Below, one piece after another: positions 29,232 to 39,451 of a stretch of DNA of 64,000 bases; positions within the stretch are counted from its first letter, which is position 1, and each line of letters opens with the position of its first letter. Origin of the DNA: Vibrio vulnificus NBRC 15645 = ATCC 27562 (lineage in GTDB: Bacteria; Pseudomonadota; Gammaproteobacteria; Enterobacterales; Vibrionaceae); assembly GCF_002224265.1 (NCBI RefSeq), contig NZ_CP012881.1, positions 2,170,001 through 2,234,000 on the forward strand, in the 5' to 3' direction. The position numbers and the translations under genes are program-made. The notes below the pieces were generated by a model. The model was not told the DNA's origin and did not search any database. It saw only the letters and a list, made by a program, of their open reading frames with translations.

Positions 29232-30320
29232 ATGATGAACTTGAACGAAAAACCTTTCAACGCCTCCAACGCTTTGCTGGATCCAAACAGCGCACAAAAA
29301 GTACTTCAATTAGTGGTGGTGTTAACGCTACTGACCTTTATTCCTCTCGCGATAAAGAATTTTTACATTGGTCATTGGTATCTTGCGCTGCTGATGGTGG
29401 CCTTTGAGATCGGTTTTGTTATCGAAGTCGTCGGGGTTTGTTGCTTAAAACGAAGTGTGATTGGCCACCGTATCCCACTTGGCTTTTTGTTGGCTTCCAT
29501 TGTTTGCAGTGTGGCCATTTTTGGTACATTGGCGACCTATTGGGTGTTTCCCATCATCATCGCTTTGGTGTTTATCATTCCTCACCATGATGCCATTGTG
29601 ACTAATGTGCTGATGATTATTGGCTGCACTTGGGCTGCGGCGATGAAGCAAGACCTCGAGATTATGTATCGTTTTGCTATCGCCTTGGCGTTTTGCGCTG
29701 TCATTGCCCATTTTGCTGTGTGGTTGATTGTTCGGCTACAGAGCAAGCTGCGTTATCTCTCGACACGCGATGTCATGACAGGGGCACTGAATCGACATCA
29801 ATTGGATCTGTTTTTGCAGCGAGCACTTGATGGCCACAAGCGATACACCGCGTCATCCATTGCAATCATCGATATTGATTTTTTTAAGCAGGTCAATGAC
29901 CGTTATGGTCATGATGTTGGTGATGAGGTAATCAATTTAGTTGTCGAGACGATTCAGCACAATACGCGGGAAGTGGATCTGCTGTTTCGCTTAGGAGGCG
30001 ATGAATTTCTGCTGCTGTTTGAAAACACTTCGGCCTCGTCAGCATTGTTGATTGTCAGCCATCTTTGCCAAAGAGTACGTAAGCAAGCCTATCCAAAGCA
30101 CGCCAGTGTGACACTGAGTGCAGGTATTGCGGAATGTCTGGAGGGGGATGATGTTGAGTCGTGGTTGAAGCGAGCTGATGTAGCGCTGTATCAGAGCAAA
30201 GAGAATGGTCGGGATAGGGTGACACTCTCTGAGCCGCACAGCCTGCATCGTCACGCAAAAGAGGAGACTGATTGGCCCCCGTTTAGGCAAACGACAACGG
30301 GCGATCATGTCAGTCGTTAG
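29232..30320 (+). CDS. membrane diguanylate cyclase (GGDEF)
   Basis: A 362-residue protein with about six hydrophobic segments in the first 175 residues (MASE-like membrane sensor, not further assigned) and a C-terminal GGDEF domain. LGGDEF at about 255 is intact and is preceded by REVD, an RxxD product-inhibition site five residues upstream, so an active, feedback-controlled cyclase is predicted. ATG 29235 is an equal alternative start. The 286-bp gap before it holds no gene that I can see. Confidence 0.9.
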   Translation: MMNLNEKPFNASNALLDPNSAQKVLQLVVVLTLLTFIPLAIKNFYIGHWYLALLMVAFEIGFVIEVVGVCCLKRSVIGHRIPLGFLLASIVCSVAIFGTLATYWVFPIIIALVFIIPHHDAIVTNVLMIIGCTWAAAMKQDLEIMYRFAIALAFCAVIAHFAVWLIVRLQSKLRYLSTRDVMTGALNRHQLDLFLQRALDGHKRYTASSIAIIDIDFFKQVNDRYGHDVGDEVINLVVETIQHNTREVDLLFRLGGDEFLLLFENTSASSALLIVSHLCQRVRKQAYPKHASVTLSAGIAECLEGDDVESWLKRADVALYQSKENGRDRVTLSEPHSLHRHAKEETDWPPFRQTTTGDHVSR

Positions 30321-30452
30321 GATCAAAGTTGCCGATTGGTCGAGAATAAGCGAGAATACCGCGCAAAATTGAATCTACTCAGGAATCTGGTTAGTCACCT
30401 CACATGACGTGCACCGATTTCCGGCTCAGATAAAACACAGAAGACCAGTTTC

Positions 30453-32042
30453 ATGTCAAATGCTCCTTTTTTAAGCGAAGTGTCTAAACGTAGAACGTTC
30501 GCGATCATCTCGCACCCAGATGCGGGTAAAACAACTATCACAGAAAAAGTCCTGCTTTTCGGACGTGCGATTCAAACCGCCGGTACAGTAAAAGGTCGTG
30601 GTTCTAGCCAGCACGCTAAGTCTGACTGGATGGAAATGGAAAAAGAACGTGGTATCTCGGTGACGACATCGGTGATGCAGTTCCCGTACAACGATTGCTT
30701 AGTGAACCTACTCGATACTCCGGGGCACGAAGACTTCTCGGAAGATACTTACCGCACACTAACGGCGGTTGACTCGTGTTTGATGGTGATCGACGCCGCG
30801 AAAGGTGTTGAGGATCGTACTCGCAAGCTTATGGAAGTTACCCGTCTGCGTGATACGCCGATCGTGACCTTCATGAACAAATTGGACCGCGATATTCGCG
30901 ATCCAATGGAACTGCTTGATGAAGTCGAGAGCGAGCTGAATATTGCTTGTGCACCGGTTTCTTGGCCAATTGGCTGTGGTAAAGAGTTCAAAGGCGTTTA
31001 TCACATCCATCGTGATGAGACCATTTTGTACTCAACGGGGCAGGGGCACACAATTCAAGAGCAGCGTATCATTAAAGGTCTTGATAACCCGGATTTGGAT
31101 GCTGAGATTGGTGCAGATCTCGCTGAGCAACTGCGTGAAGAACTGGAACTGGTTCTTGGTGCGTCTCACGAGTTTGATCAAGAGATGTTCCTAAAGGGTG
31201 AATTGACTCCGGTATTCTTTGGTACGGCATTAGGTAACTTTGGTGTTGACCACATGCTTGATGGTCTGACGGACTGGGCGCCAGCGCCGCTACCGCGCCA
31301 AGCCAATGAACGTGAAGTGGAAGCCACTGAAGACAAGTTCAGCGGTTTCGTCTTTAAGATTCAGGCGAATATGGATCCTAAGCACCGCGACCGTATCGCG
31401 TTTATGCGTATTGTGTCGGGCACGTATACTCAAGGCATGAAGATGAATCACGTTCGCTTGGGTAAACAAGTGAACATTTCTGATGCCGTGACCTTCATGG
31501 CGGGCGATCGTTCTCGCGCGGAAGCTGCGTATGCCGGTGACATCATTGGTTTGCATAACCATGGCACCATTCAAATTGGTGACACCTTTACACAAGGTGA
31601 ATCGCTGAAGTTCTCTGGTATTCCAAACTTTGCGCCTGAGCTATTCCGTCGTATTCGCCTGCGCGATCCGCTGAAGCAAAAACAACTGTTAAAAGGTCTT
31701 GTTCAGCTTTCAGAAGAAGGTGCAGTACAGGTATTCCGTCCTCTACAGAACAACGACTTGATCGTGGGCGCGGTCGGTGTGCTTCAGTTTGATGTTGTTG
31801 TGGCGCGTTTGAAGTCTGAATATAACGTTGAAGCGATTTACGAGAGTGTGAACGTAGCGACAGCGCGTTGGGTTGAGTGTGGTGATGCGAAGAAGCTAGA
31901 CGAGTTCCAACGTAAGAACCAAACTAACCTAGCACTGGATGGTGGCGATAACTTAACGTACATTGCGCCAACCATGGTAAACCTCAATCTTGCAAAAGAG
32001 CGTTTCCCTGAAGTGGAATTCCGAGCGACTCGTGAACACTAA
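30453..32042 (+). CDS. prfC: peptide chain release factor 3
   Basis: GTPase that removes RF1/RF2 from the ribosome after peptide release. It has 529 residues, the standard length. G motifs are [23 protein letters not shown] and NKLDRD. Codon use is moderately optimised. It is followed by a strong terminator. Confidence 0.98.
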   Translation: MSNAPFLSEVSKRRTFAIISHPDAGKTTITEKVLLFGRAIQTAGTVKGRGSSQHAKSDWMEMEKERGISVTTSVMQFPYNDCLVNLLDTPGHEDFSEDTYRTLTAVDSCLMVIDAAKGVEDRTRKLMEVTRLRDTPIVTFMNKLDRDIRDPMELLDEVESELNIACAPVSWPIGCGKEFKGVYHIHRDETILYSTGQGHTIQEQRIIKGLDNPDLDAEIGADLAEQLREELELVLGASHEFDQEMFLKGELTPVFFGTALGNFGVDHMLDGLTDWAPAPLPRQANEREVEATEDKFSGFVFKIQANMDPKHRDRIAFMRIVSGTYTQGMKMNHVRLGKQVNISDAVTFMAGDRSRAEAAYAGDIIGLHNHGTIQIGDTFTQGESLKFSGIPNFAPELFRRIRLRDPLKQKQLLKGLVQLSEEGAVQVFRPLQNNDLIVGAVGVLQFDVVVARLKSEYNVEAIYESVNVATARWVECGDAKKLDEFQRKNQTNLALDGGDNLTYIAPTMVNLNLAKERFPEVEFRATREH

Positions 32043-32083
32043 TCACGCGAATGTGTGCGTTTGGTTCGCATAACCTGTTTGCT

Positions 32084-32118
32084 AAGAGCCCTAAGTTTGT
32101 CGCTTAGGGCTCTTTTTT
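32084..32118 (+). terminator. terminator after prfC
   Basis: AAGAGCCCTAAG and CTTAGGGCTCTT make a 12-bp stem with a T-run. Confidence 0.95.
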
Positions 32119-32172
32119 ATCTGCGGTAAAAGATGATAATGAAAGGGCAATCATCACAATAAGGAAGTGCAT

Positions 32173-32310
32173 ATGCAATGGTGGCGAAAGTGGTTAAAAC
32201 GTTACGATGACTGGTGCAAAGAGATGGGATTAACACCAGAACAAAAGCGCAGTTGTGTACCATACAAAAAAGATCCGGCGCGAGAAAAGAAAAGCGATGA
32301 AACTGTTTGA
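32173..32310 (+). CDS. small basic protein, DUF5363-like
   Basis: A 45-residue ORF missed by length cut-offs: it begins MQWWRKWLKRYDDW, is rich in Trp, Lys and Arg, and has an AAGGAAG ribosome-binding site 7 nt upstream. Its 3' end overlaps the yjjV start by 14 bp, so translation is probably coupled. It resembles the small DUF5363 proteins that I recall from Vibrio and Pasteurellaceae; the family match is from memory. Function unknown. Confidence 0.7.
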   Translation: MQWWRKWLKRYDDWCKEMGLTPEQKRSCVPYKKDPAREKKSDETV

Positions 32311-33094
32311 TACGCATTGCCACCTCGATTTTGACGTTTTTGAACCAGCGCGCTCGCAGCATTTTCAAAGAGGGCTAGAGGCCGGTGTGGAACGTTTGTT
32401 ACTGCCATCCGTTGGTCCCGATAACTGGCAAAAAGTAAAAACACTGGCGCAATGGTCTGCAATGCTCTCTGAGGAGGCTCAGCCAGAAATCTTTTACGCG
32501 TTGGGCTTTCATCCCTATTTTCTGACGTCGGATTATCAGCAAAAACAAAGTGCGCTCGTGGCTTTGTTGGACGAGCGTGACACGCGCTGCGTAGCTATCG
32601 GGGAATGCGGTTTGGATGATGGGGTTGAACAAGACGCTGCATTGCAAGAGCAGGCGTTGAACTACCAGCTCGATTTGGCCAAGCAGTATCAACTGCCGGT
32701 TATTTTACACAATCGACGATGTCACAATCGACTCATTCAATTAGTCAAAGCGGCTCGGCTGCCAAAAGGCGGCGTTATCCATGCGTTTTCTGGTAGCTAT
32801 GAACAGGGAATGGAGTGGATACGTTTGGGTTTTTATCTTGGGGTCGGCGGAACCATTACCTACCCCAGAGCGAACAAAACGCGCCAAGCGATCAGTCGAC
32901 TCCCTTTAGAAAAACTGCTGCTTGAAACCGATGCGCCAGATATGCCGATATTTGGCTTTCAAGGAAAGCTCAATACACCTGCTCAGATTATTCACCCACT
33001 AAATGAGTTGAGTTTGTTGCATAATCAAACAAAGCAAACGATTGCCTCTCAAATCTGGAAAAATAGCAATTCTCTGTTCTCTATCTGTGAATGA
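32297..33094 (+). CDS. yjjV: TatD-family metal-dependent hydrolase YjjV
   Basis: A 265-residue TIM-barrel hydrolase. Metal-binding motifs are FDTHCHLDF at the N-terminus, GECGLDD, HNRR and LLETDAP. The start at 32297 is fixed by the family N-terminus MKLFDTHCH; a longer frame from 32255 overlaps the small gene entirely. TatD proteins are usually DNases or deacylase-like; YjjV's substrate is not settled. Position near the deo genes matches E. coli. Confidence 0.9.
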   Translation: MKLFDTHCHLDFDVFEPARSQHFQRGLEAGVERLLLPSVGPDNWQKVKTLAQWSAMLSEEAQPEIFYALGFHPYFLTSDYQQKQSALVALLDERDTRCVAIGECGLDDGVEQDAALQEQALNYQLDLAKQYQLPVILHNRRCHNRLIQLVKAARLPKGGVIHAFSGSYEQGMEWIRLGFYLGVGGTITYPRANKTRQAISRLPLEKLLLETDAPDMPIFGFQGKLNTPAQIIHPLNELSLLHNQTKQTIASQIWKNSNSLFSICE

Positions 33095-33135
33095 AATCTA
33101 AAAAACTTGTTTAAAGAAAATCTCGTTCGGTATGT

Positions 33136-33233
33136 TATTGTGAGTTTACTCACAAATGGAGGTGAATTAGCGATGAATCTTATGGGAAAGTGTGAAGGTG
33201 GCATTACTTTAATTATTGGGGCATGAGTATAAT
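33136..33233 (+). promoter_or_regulatory. CRP/CytR-type promoter region of nupC
   Basis: TGTGAGTTTACTCACA (33139-33154) is a near-perfect CRP site. A second half-site TGTGA starts at 33191, its centre 52 bp downstream of the first, and TATAAT lies at 33228-33233. Sites would be near -93 and -41, as in E. coli deoP2 and nupG-type promoters. GTGGCATT (33199-33206) matches the CytR octamer GTTGCATT at 7 of 8. CRP activation with CytR repression is inferred. Confidence 0.65.
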
Positions 33234-33299
33234 GGCCCCCGCTTAATAGCTCCATTTTGTAACACGCCAATAAATAACTTAATAAGGAAGTCATAAACT

Positions 33300-34562
33300 A
33301 TGAGCCTGTTTATGAGCCTAGTCGGTATGGCAGTATTGCTAGGAATTGCATTCTTACTGTCTGACAACCGCAAAGCTATCAATCTAAGAACTGTGGGTGG
33401 CGCTTTTGCTATCCAATTCATCATCGGTGGTTTCGTTCTTTACGTACCATGGGGTCGTGATCTACTAGCGGGTTTCTCTGCTGGTGTTCAAAGCGTTATC
33501 GACTTCGGTAAAGACGGTACTGGTTTCTTGTTCGGCAGCCTAGTTAACTTCTCAGTTGACGGTATCGGCTTTATTTTTGCCTTCCAAGTACTACCAACAC
33601 TGATTTTCTTCTCAGCACTTATCTCTGTACTTTACTACATTGGTGTGATGCAGTGGGTTATCAAGATCCTTGGTGGTGGCCTGCAGAAAGCACTGGGCAC
33701 GTCTCGCGCCGAGTCAATGTCTGCTGCAGCAAACATCTTCGTAGGTCAAACTGAAGCGCCACTTGTGGTTCGTCCATTTGTTCCTCACATGACGCAATCT
33801 GAACTGTTTGCAGTAATGTGTGGTGGTCTTGCTTCTGTTGCTGGTGGTGTGCTGGCTGGTTACGCCTCAATGGGTGTGCCACTAGAATACCTAGTTGCGG
33901 CATCATTCATGGCGGCACCGGGTGGTCTACTGTTCGCAAAAATCATCAAACCTGAAGTTGATACGCCAAAAGAAGATCTTGGCGCTGAGATCGACGGCGG
34001 TGACGATAAGCCTGCAAACGTAATCGATGCAGCTGCTGGCGGCGCATCAGTTGGTCTACAACTAGCACTTAACGTAGGTGCAATGCTATTGGCATTCATC
34101 GGTTTGATCGCTCTGATCAACGGTATCCTTGGTAGTGTTGGTGGTTGGTTCGGCATGGAAAGTCTGACACTGGAGTGGATTCTAGGTAAAGTCTTCTCAC
34201 CACTTGCATTCCTAATCGGTGTGCCATGGGCAGAAGCTGATGTCGCAGGTTCTTTCATCGGTCAAAAACTGGTGGTAAACGAGTTCGTTGCGTACCTAAA
34301 CTTTGTTCCTTACGTTGGTGAAAACGCTCAAATCATTCCAGCAACTGGTGCTGTAATGTCTGAGAAAACTCAAGCAATCATCGCTTTCGCACTATGTGGT
34401 TTCGCAAACCTTTCTTCTATCGCGATTCTACTAGGTGGTCTAGGTGGTCTAGCGCCAAACCGTCGTCACGACATCGCTCGTATGGGTGTTAAAGCGGTTG
34501 CAGCGGGTACGCTATCTAACCTAATGGCAGCGACCATTGCTGGCTTCTTCCTGTCTTTCTAA
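33300..34562 (+). CDS. nupC: NupC-type concentrative nucleoside transporter
   Basis: Inner-membrane nucleoside:H+ (or Na+) symporter of the CNT family, 420 residues with about 8-10 hydrophobic helices. Family motifs visible include GQTEAPLVVRPF, NEFVAYL and the C-terminal LCGFANLSSIAILLGGLGGL. It supplies deoxynucleosides to the deo enzymes encoded just downstream. A CRP-type promoter precedes it and a terminator follows, so it is a separate unit from deoCABD. Confidence 0.95.
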   Translation: MSLFMSLVGMAVLLGIAFLLSDNRKAINLRTVGGAFAIQFIIGGFVLYVPWGRDLLAGFSAGVQSVIDFGKDGTGFLFGSLVNFSVDGIGFIFAFQVLPTLIFFSALISVLYYIGVMQWVIKILGGGLQKALGTSRAESMSAAANIFVGQTEAPLVVRPFVPHMTQSELFAVMCGGLASVAGGVLAGYASMGVPLEYLVAASFMAAPGGLLFAKIIKPEVDTPKEDLGAEIDGGDDKPANVIDAAAGGASVGLQLALNVGAMLLAFIGLIALINGILGSVGGWFGMESLTLEWILGKVFSPLAFLIGVPWAEADVAGSFIGQKLVVNEFVAYLNFVPYVGENAQIIPATGAVMSEKTQAIIAFALCGFANLSSIAILLGGLGGLAPNRRHDIARMGVKAVAAGTLSNLMAATIAGFFLSF

Positions 34563-34601
34563 TTTAGTTAAGAGAAAGCATTTATAGACGCCGTTTAAAT
34601 C

Positions 34602-34635
34602 CGCCCCGTAGCAAGAGATTGCTGCGGGGCGTTTT
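34602..34635 (+). terminator. terminator after nupC
   Basis: CGCCCCG and CGGGGCG pair, extended by TAGCAA/TTGCTG, with a TTTT tail. Confidence 0.9.
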
Positions 34636-34658
34636 CAGTTTTTAGCGCCAGTGAAGGT

Positions 34659-34681
34659 GATGCATTGAGCAAACGTTCACT
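34659..34681 (+). promoter_or_regulatory. possible CytR/CRP site upstream of deo
   Basis: GATGCATT (34659-34666) matches the CytR octamer at 7 of 8. TGAGC-N6-TCACT (34666-34681) resembles a weak CRP site. The block GTGAAGGTG..GCATT is shared with the nupC promoter region, suggesting co-regulation. Confidence 0.35.
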
Positions 34682-34757
34682 TGTGCGAGAGGCTGAGTTT
34701 TTTTGAGATACAAACCGTTTGCGCTCTATTTGGCACTACAGTTTTGCGATGAATATC

Positions 34758-35120
34758 TATAATGTAGTAATCAGACCAGAGGGATTAGGCTTGCTGAGCC
34801 AATCACCTGCTGAATAGATGAGTTTGTAAGGGCAATGAAATGCCCAAACATAACAGAGTTGAATAACAAGGTAGGATGCCTTGCTTAACTTCTGATATGC
34901 AAGACACCGCAATCATAGATTGTTGTGCCATAGGCCAAATTGGTACTGTGCGGTGACAGGGATAGCAATTGGTAGTTGTAATGATTACCGAGTCTTCAAG
35001 GAACCAAGTCCGTTCATCAATGACTGTTTAGCAAAGACCTTTTTTGCTGTTTTATCGTTGTGATGTGAACAGAAAAAGGGGCTGAGTAGTGAAATTTTTG
35101 AATATTGATCGGAGATAGAA
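34758..35120 (+). promoter_or_regulatory. long structured deo leader after a TATAAT box
   Basis: A perfect TATAAT at 34758-34763 (no good -35) is followed by about 350 nt without an ORF. Stems seen: 34783-34804 (GATT/AATC plus GGCT/AGCC), 34822-34849 (GTTT/AAAC plus GGGCA/TGCCC), 34867-34883 (CAAGG/CCTTG with an AGGA-containing loop) and 34905-34955 (CACCGCA/TGCGGTG enclosing CAATC/GATTG). No known riboswitch class recognised. A regulated leader of deoC, or an independent small RNA, are both possible. Confidence 0.45.
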
Positions 35121-35897
35121 ATGAGCGATTTGAAAGCAGCAGCGCTACGTGCACTGAAACTTATGGACCTAACAACGCTAAATGACGACGACACTGATGC
35201 AAAAGTGATCGCACTTTGTCACGACGCCAAAACGCCTGTAGGTAACACGGCAGCGATTTGTATTTACCCTCGCTTTATTCCTATTGCTAAGAAGACACTT
35301 CGTGAGCAAGGTACACCAGAAGTTCGCATTGCAACGGTAACGAACTTCCCACACGGCAATGACGACATCGAAATCGCAGTCGCTGAAACCAAAGCAGCGG
35401 TCGCTTACGGTGCCGATGAAGTTGACGTAGTTTTCCCATACCGCGCATTGATGGCTGGTGATGAGAAAGTGGGCTTCGAATTGGTTAAGCAATGTAAAGA
35501 AGCATGTGGCGACATTCTTTTGAAAGTCATCATCGAAACCGGCGAACTGAAAGAAGAAGCGTTGATCAAGAAAGCATCGCAAATCTGTATTGAAGCGGGT
35601 GCAGACTTTATCAAAACATCAACAGGTAAAGTGCCAGTTAACGCAACGCCAGAATACGCACGCATGATGCTTGAAGTGATTCGTGACATGGGTGTGGCTG
35701 AGAAAGTTGGCTTTAAACCTGCTGGTGGTGTACGCACTGCGGAAGACGCAGCGGCTTACCTAGCAATGGCAGATGACATCCTAGGTTCTGAGTGGGCGGA
35801 TAATATGCACTACCGTTTTGGTGCGTCTAGCTTGCTAACCAACCTACTAAATACATTAGAAGTAACAGACCAAGTCGCTGATCCTGCAGCGTACTAA
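35121..35897 (+). CDS. deoC: deoxyribose-phosphate aldolase
   Basis: Splits 2-deoxyribose-5-phosphate to acetaldehyde and glyceraldehyde-3-phosphate in deoxynucleoside breakdown. It has 258 residues of class I aldolase TIM barrel. The Schiff-base lysine is in DFIKTSTGK and the second active-site lysine in [15 protein letters not shown] ribosome-binding site 9 nt before ATG. First gene of deoCABD, following an unusually long gap. Confidence 0.97.
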   Translation: MSDLKAAALRALKLMDLTTLNDDDTDAKVIALCHDAKTPVGNTAAICIYPRFIPIAKKTLREQGTPEVRIATVTNFPHGNDDIEIAVAETKAAVAYGADEVDVVFPYRALMAGDEKVGFELVKQCKEACGDILLKVIIETGELKEEALIKKASQICIEAGADFIKTSTGKVPVNATPEYARMMLEVIRDMGVAEKVGFKPAGGVRTAEDAAAYLAMADDILGSEWADNMHYRFGASSLLTNLLNTLEVTDQVADPAAY

Positions 35898-35912
35898 TTC
35901 TAATAACGTCTG

Positions 35913-35936
35913 AACGTGGTGTGAAAGCACCACGTT
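35913..35936 (+). other. hairpin between deoC and deoA
   Basis: AACGTGGTG and CACCACGTT form a perfect 9-bp stem with a TGAAAG loop and no T-run. Probably an mRNA stability or processing element inside the operon. Confidence 0.6.
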
Positions 35937-35985
35937 ACCTTCTTATCCTACTTTTACCATGGCCCATTGGGCTTGGGAGGCTCTA

Positions 35986-37314
35986 ATGTATTTACCTCAA
36001 GAAATTATTCGTAAAAAACGCGACGGCGAAGCGCTGACTGCTGACGAAATTAACTTTTTTATCCAAGGTGTGGCGAACAATACGGTCTCTGAAGGTCAGA
36101 TTGCCGCGTTCGCGATGACCATCTTTTTCAATGAAATGACGATGCCTGAACGTATTGCCCTAACGTGTGCAATGCGAGATTCTGGCATGGTGATTGATTG
36201 GAGCCACATGAACTTTGGTGGCCCAATCGTTGATAAACACTCAACCGGCGGTGTGGGCGATGTGACCTCTCTAATGCTTGGCCCTATGGTGGCAGCATGT
36301 GGTGGTTTCGTGCCGATGATCTCGGGTCGTGGCTTGGGCCATACTGGCGGTACGTTAGACAAACTGGAAGCGATTCCTGGCTACAACATCACACCAAGTA
36401 ACGACGTATTCGGTCAAGTGACCAAAGAAGCAGGTGTAGCGATCATCGGCCAAACGGGCGATCTTGCACCAGCAGACAAACGAGTTTATGCCACTCGTGA
36501 TATTACGGCGACGGTGGACAACATCTCACTGATCACCGCTTCTATTCTGTCTAAGAAGTTGGCGGCAGGTCTTGAATCTTTAGTGATGGATGTGAAAGTC
36601 GGTTCTGGCGCCTTTATGCCGACTTACGAAGCTTCAGAAGAATTGGCGAAATCCATTGTGGCGGTGGCGAATGGCGCGGGCACTAAAACGACGGCGATTT
36701 TGACCGACATGAACCAAGTATTGGCTTCTTCTGCGGGTAACGCTGTCGAAGTTCGTGAAGCGGTTCGTTTCCTCAAAGGTGAATATCGTAACCCTCGTTT
36801 GCTTGAAGTCACCATGGCGTCATGTGCAGAAATGTTGGTACTTGGTAAATTGGCTGAGAATACTGAAGATGCACGTGCGAAATTGATGGAAGTGCTGGAT
36901 AACGGTAAAGCGGCCGAATGTTTTGGTAAAATGGTGGCTGGTTTGGGTGGTCCGGTTGACTTTATGGACAACTACGACAACTACCTTGATAAAGCTGAAA
37001 TCATTAAGCCTGTTTACGCCAAAGAGACCGGTGTGGTGTCTGCAATGGATACTCGCGCTATTGGTATGGCTGTGGTGGCGATGGGCGGCGGACGCCGCGT
37101 TGCGACAGACAGCATCGACTACGCGGTAGGTTTTGATCAGTTTATCCGTTTGGGTGAAATCGCAAGCAGCGAAAAACCATTGGCGATGATTCACGCTCGT
37201 AACGAAGCACAGTGGCAAGAAGCTGCGAATGCACTGCAAGCCGCGATTAAGGTTGGTGGTGAGTACACACCAACGCCAGACGTATATCGTCAAATTCGCC
37301 AAGAAGATATTTAA
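35986..37314 (+). CDS. deoA: thymidine phosphorylase
   Basis: Phosphorolysis of thymidine to thymine and deoxyribose-1-phosphate. The start at 35986 ([15 protein letters not shown]) has GGGAGG 5 nt upstream and gives 442 residues; a frame from 35959 is an unneeded extension. Motifs: [14 protein letters not shown] and the family signature [16 protein letters not shown]. Confidence 0.97.
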   Translation: MYLPQEIIRKKRDGEALTADEINFFIQGVANNTVSEGQIAAFAMTIFFNEMTMPERIALTCAMRDSGMVIDWSHMNFGGPIVDKHSTGGVGDVTSLMLGPMVAACGGFVPMISGRGLGHTGGTLDKLEAIPGYNITPSNDVFGQVTKEAGVAIIGQTGDLAPADKRVYATRDITATVDNISLITASILSKKLAAGLESLVMDVKVGSGAFMPTYEASEELAKSIVAVANGAGTKTTAILTDMNQVLASSAGNAVEVREAVRFLKGEYRNPRLLEVTMASCAEMLVLGKLAENTEDARAKLMEVLDNGKAAECFGKMVAGLGGPVDFMDNYDNYLDKAEIIKPVYAKETGVVSAMDTRAIGMAVVAMGGGRRVATDSIDYAVGFDQFIRLGEIASSEKPLAMIHARNEAQWQEAANALQAAIKVGGEYTPTPDVYRQIRQEDI

Positions 37315-37368
37315 TGACTATTGGGCCTATTACTGTCATGGGGCGGTAATAGGTCTGAGGAAGAAGCA

Positions 37369-38589
37369 ATGAAAAGAGCATTTATTTTAGTACTAGACTC
37401 CTTTGGTATTGGTGCAACCGCAGATGCGAAAGAGTTTGGTGATGTCGGTTCAGATACCCTAGGCCATATTGCTGACCAATGTGAGCAGGGTTTGGCAAAT
37501 AATGATCAACGCCAAGGGGCTCTTCGTCTGCCAAATCTGTCTAAACTCGGTCTGGCGATGGCGCACAAAGAGTCAACGGGTCGTTTTGCGCCGGGTTTAG
37601 ATGCGGATGCAGAAATCATCGGTGCCTACGGCCATGCCGCGGAGCTTTCTTCTGGTAAAGACACCCCGTCTGGCCACTGGGAAATTGCTGGCGTCCCTGT
37701 TTTGTTTGAATGGGGTTACTTCACTGACAAAGCCAACAGCTTCCCGAAAGAGTTAACGGATCGCATTCTTGCTCGTGCAGGTATTGATGGATTCCTAGGT
37801 AACTGCCACGCCTCTGGTACGCAAGTTCTGGATGATCTAGGCGAAGAGCACATGAAGACTGGTCAGCCAATTTTCTACACCTCTGCGGACTCTGTATTCC
37901 AAATCGCATGTCACGAAGAGACATTCGGCCTTGATCGTCTACTTGAGCTTTGCCAAATCGCTCGTGAAGAACTCGCAGACTACAACATTGGTCGTGTTAT
38001 TGCGCGTCCGTTCATTGGCCCGGGTAAAGGTCAGTTTGAGCGTACCGGTAACCGTCGCGATCTTTCTGTTGAGCCACCATCAGCGACCGTTCTGCAGAAG
38101 TTGGCTGAGGAAAAACAAGGCCAAGTGGTGTCTATTGGTAAGATTGCGGATATCTACGCAAACTGCGGTATCACCAAGAAAGTGAAAGCAACAGGCATTC
38201 CTGCACTGTTTGAAGCGACACTTGAGCAAATTAAACAAGCGGGTGACAACACCATCGTGTTCACCAACTTTGTTGATTTTGACTCGGCTTACGGCCACCG
38301 TCGTGATGTTGCGGGTTACGCAGCGGCACTGGAGTACTTCGATGGTCGTATCCACGAAGTGATGGAACTGATGCAAGAAGATGACATCCTGATCCTGACG
38401 GCTGACCACGGTTGTGACCCAACTTGGCCAGGTACTGACCACACTCGCGAGCATATCCCTGTGCTAGTCTACGGTCAAAAAGTCCCAGTTGGTTCACTTG
38501 GCCGTCGTGAAACGTTCGCCGATATCGGTCAAACTCTGGCAAGCTACTTTGGCACATCGCCAATGGATTACGGCAAAAACTTTTTGTAA
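37369..38589 (+). CDS. deoB: phosphopentomutase
   Basis: Interconverts (deoxy)ribose-1- and -5-phosphate, linking the phosphorylases DeoA/DeoD to DeoC. It has 406 residues from ATG 37369 ([15 protein letters not shown]). Alkaline-phosphatase-fold metal ligands are seen in [18 protein letters not shown] and TADHGCDP. A frame from 37321 is a spurious extension. Confidence 0.97.
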   Translation: MKRAFILVLDSFGIGATADAKEFGDVGSDTLGHIADQCEQGLANNDQRQGALRLPNLSKLGLAMAHKESTGRFAPGLDADAEIIGAYGHAAELSSGKDTPSGHWEIAGVPVLFEWGYFTDKANSFPKELTDRILARAGIDGFLGNCHASGTQVLDDLGEEHMKTGQPIFYTSADSVFQIACHEETFGLDRLLELCQIAREELADYNIGRVIARPFIGPGKGQFERTGNRRDLSVEPPSATVLQKLAEEKQGQVVSIGKIADIYANCGITKKVKATGIPALFEATLEQIKQAGDNTIVFTNFVDFDSAYGHRRDVAGYAAALEYFDGRIHEVMELMQEDDILILTADHGCDPTWPGTDHTREHIPVLVYGQKVPVGSLGRRETFADIGQTLASYFGTSPMDYGKNFL

Positions 38590-38613
38590 TCCAGAACTAT
38601 AATTGAACTTATC

Positions 38614-38643
38614 GAATAGAGAGCATGCCTCTCTATTCTTTTG
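38614..38643 (+). terminator. intra-operon terminator-like hairpin between deoB and deoD
   Basis: GAATAGAGAG and CTCTCTATTC form a perfect 10-bp stem around CATGC, followed by TTTTG. It could lower deoD expression or protect the upstream mRNA 3' end. Confidence 0.7.
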
Positions 38644-38669
38644 TGATTGAAATACAAGGAAACGAAAAC

Positions 38670-39389
38670 ATGGCAACTCCACATATTAATGCTGAAATGG
38701 GTGATTTTGCAGATGTCGTACTGATGCCGGGTGACCCACTACGTGCAAAATACATTGCAGAAACCTTCCTGGAAGACGTGGTTCAGGTTTGTGATGTACG
38801 TAATATGTATGGTTTCACTGGTACTTACAAAGGTCGTAAAGTATCGGTAATGGGTCATGGCATGGGTATCCCATCGTGCTCAATTTACGCCACTGAGCTT
38901 ATCAAAGACTACGGTGTGAAGAAGATCATCCGTGTGGGTAGCTGTGGTGCTGTAAGCACGGACATCAAAGTACGCGATGTTGTGATCGGCATGGGGGCAT
39001 GTACCGATTCCAAAGTAAACCGCATCCGTTTCAAAGGTCATGACTTTGCGGCGATTGCAGACTACAAAATGGTCAAAGCAGCAGAAGAAGCGGCGAAAGC
39101 TCGCGGTATCGATGTGAAAGTGGGCAACCTGTTCTCAGCAGAGCTGTTCTACACGCCAGATCCAGAAATGTTCGACGTGATGGACAAATACGGCATTGTC
39201 GGCGTAGAAATGGAAGCTGCGGGCATCTACGGGGTTGCTGCGGAATATGGCGCAAAAGCACTGACGATTTGTACGGTTTCTGACCACATCAAGACAGGCG
39301 AGCAAACCACATCAGAAGAGCGTCAGAATACTTTTAACGACATGATGATTGTTGCGTTGGATTCTGTATTGCTTGGTGATGCAGAATAA
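38670..39389 (+). CDS. deoD: purine nucleoside phosphorylase DeoD-type
   Basis: Phosphorolysis of purine (deoxy)nucleosides. It has 239 residues from ATG 38670 ([19 protein letters not shown]), with AAGGAAAC upstream. Motifs: [18 protein letters not shown] and the VEMEAAGIY segment with the catalytic SDH near the C-terminus. The longer frame from 38625 starts inside the preceding hairpin. Confidence 0.97.
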   Translation: MATPHINAEMGDFADVVLMPGDPLRAKYIAETFLEDVVQVCDVRNMYGFTGTYKGRKVSVMGHGMGIPSCSIYATELIKDYGVKKIIRVGSCGAVSTDIKVRDVVIGMGACTDSKVNRIRFKGHDFAAIADYKMVKAAEEAAKARGIDVKVGNLFSAELFYTPDPEMFDVMDKYGIVGVEMEAAGIYGVAAEYGAKALTICTVSDHIKTGEQTTSEERQNTFNDMMIVALDSVLLGDAE

Positions 39390-39415
39390 TTCGCTTCAAG
39401 AAAAGATGTAAAAAG

Positions 39416-39446
39416 AAAGCCTGCACCCATTGTGCAGGCTTTTTTA
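39416..39446 (+). terminator. terminator after deoD
   Basis: AAAGCCTGCAC and GTGCAGGCTTT pair around CCATT, followed by T-run. End of the deo operon. Confidence 0.95.
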
Positions 39447-39451
39447 TGAGG

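Noticed and set aside
34764..35100. Known riboswitch (TPP, cobalamin, lysine, purine) before deoC
   Set aside because: None of the conserved core sequences of these classes could be found by eye.
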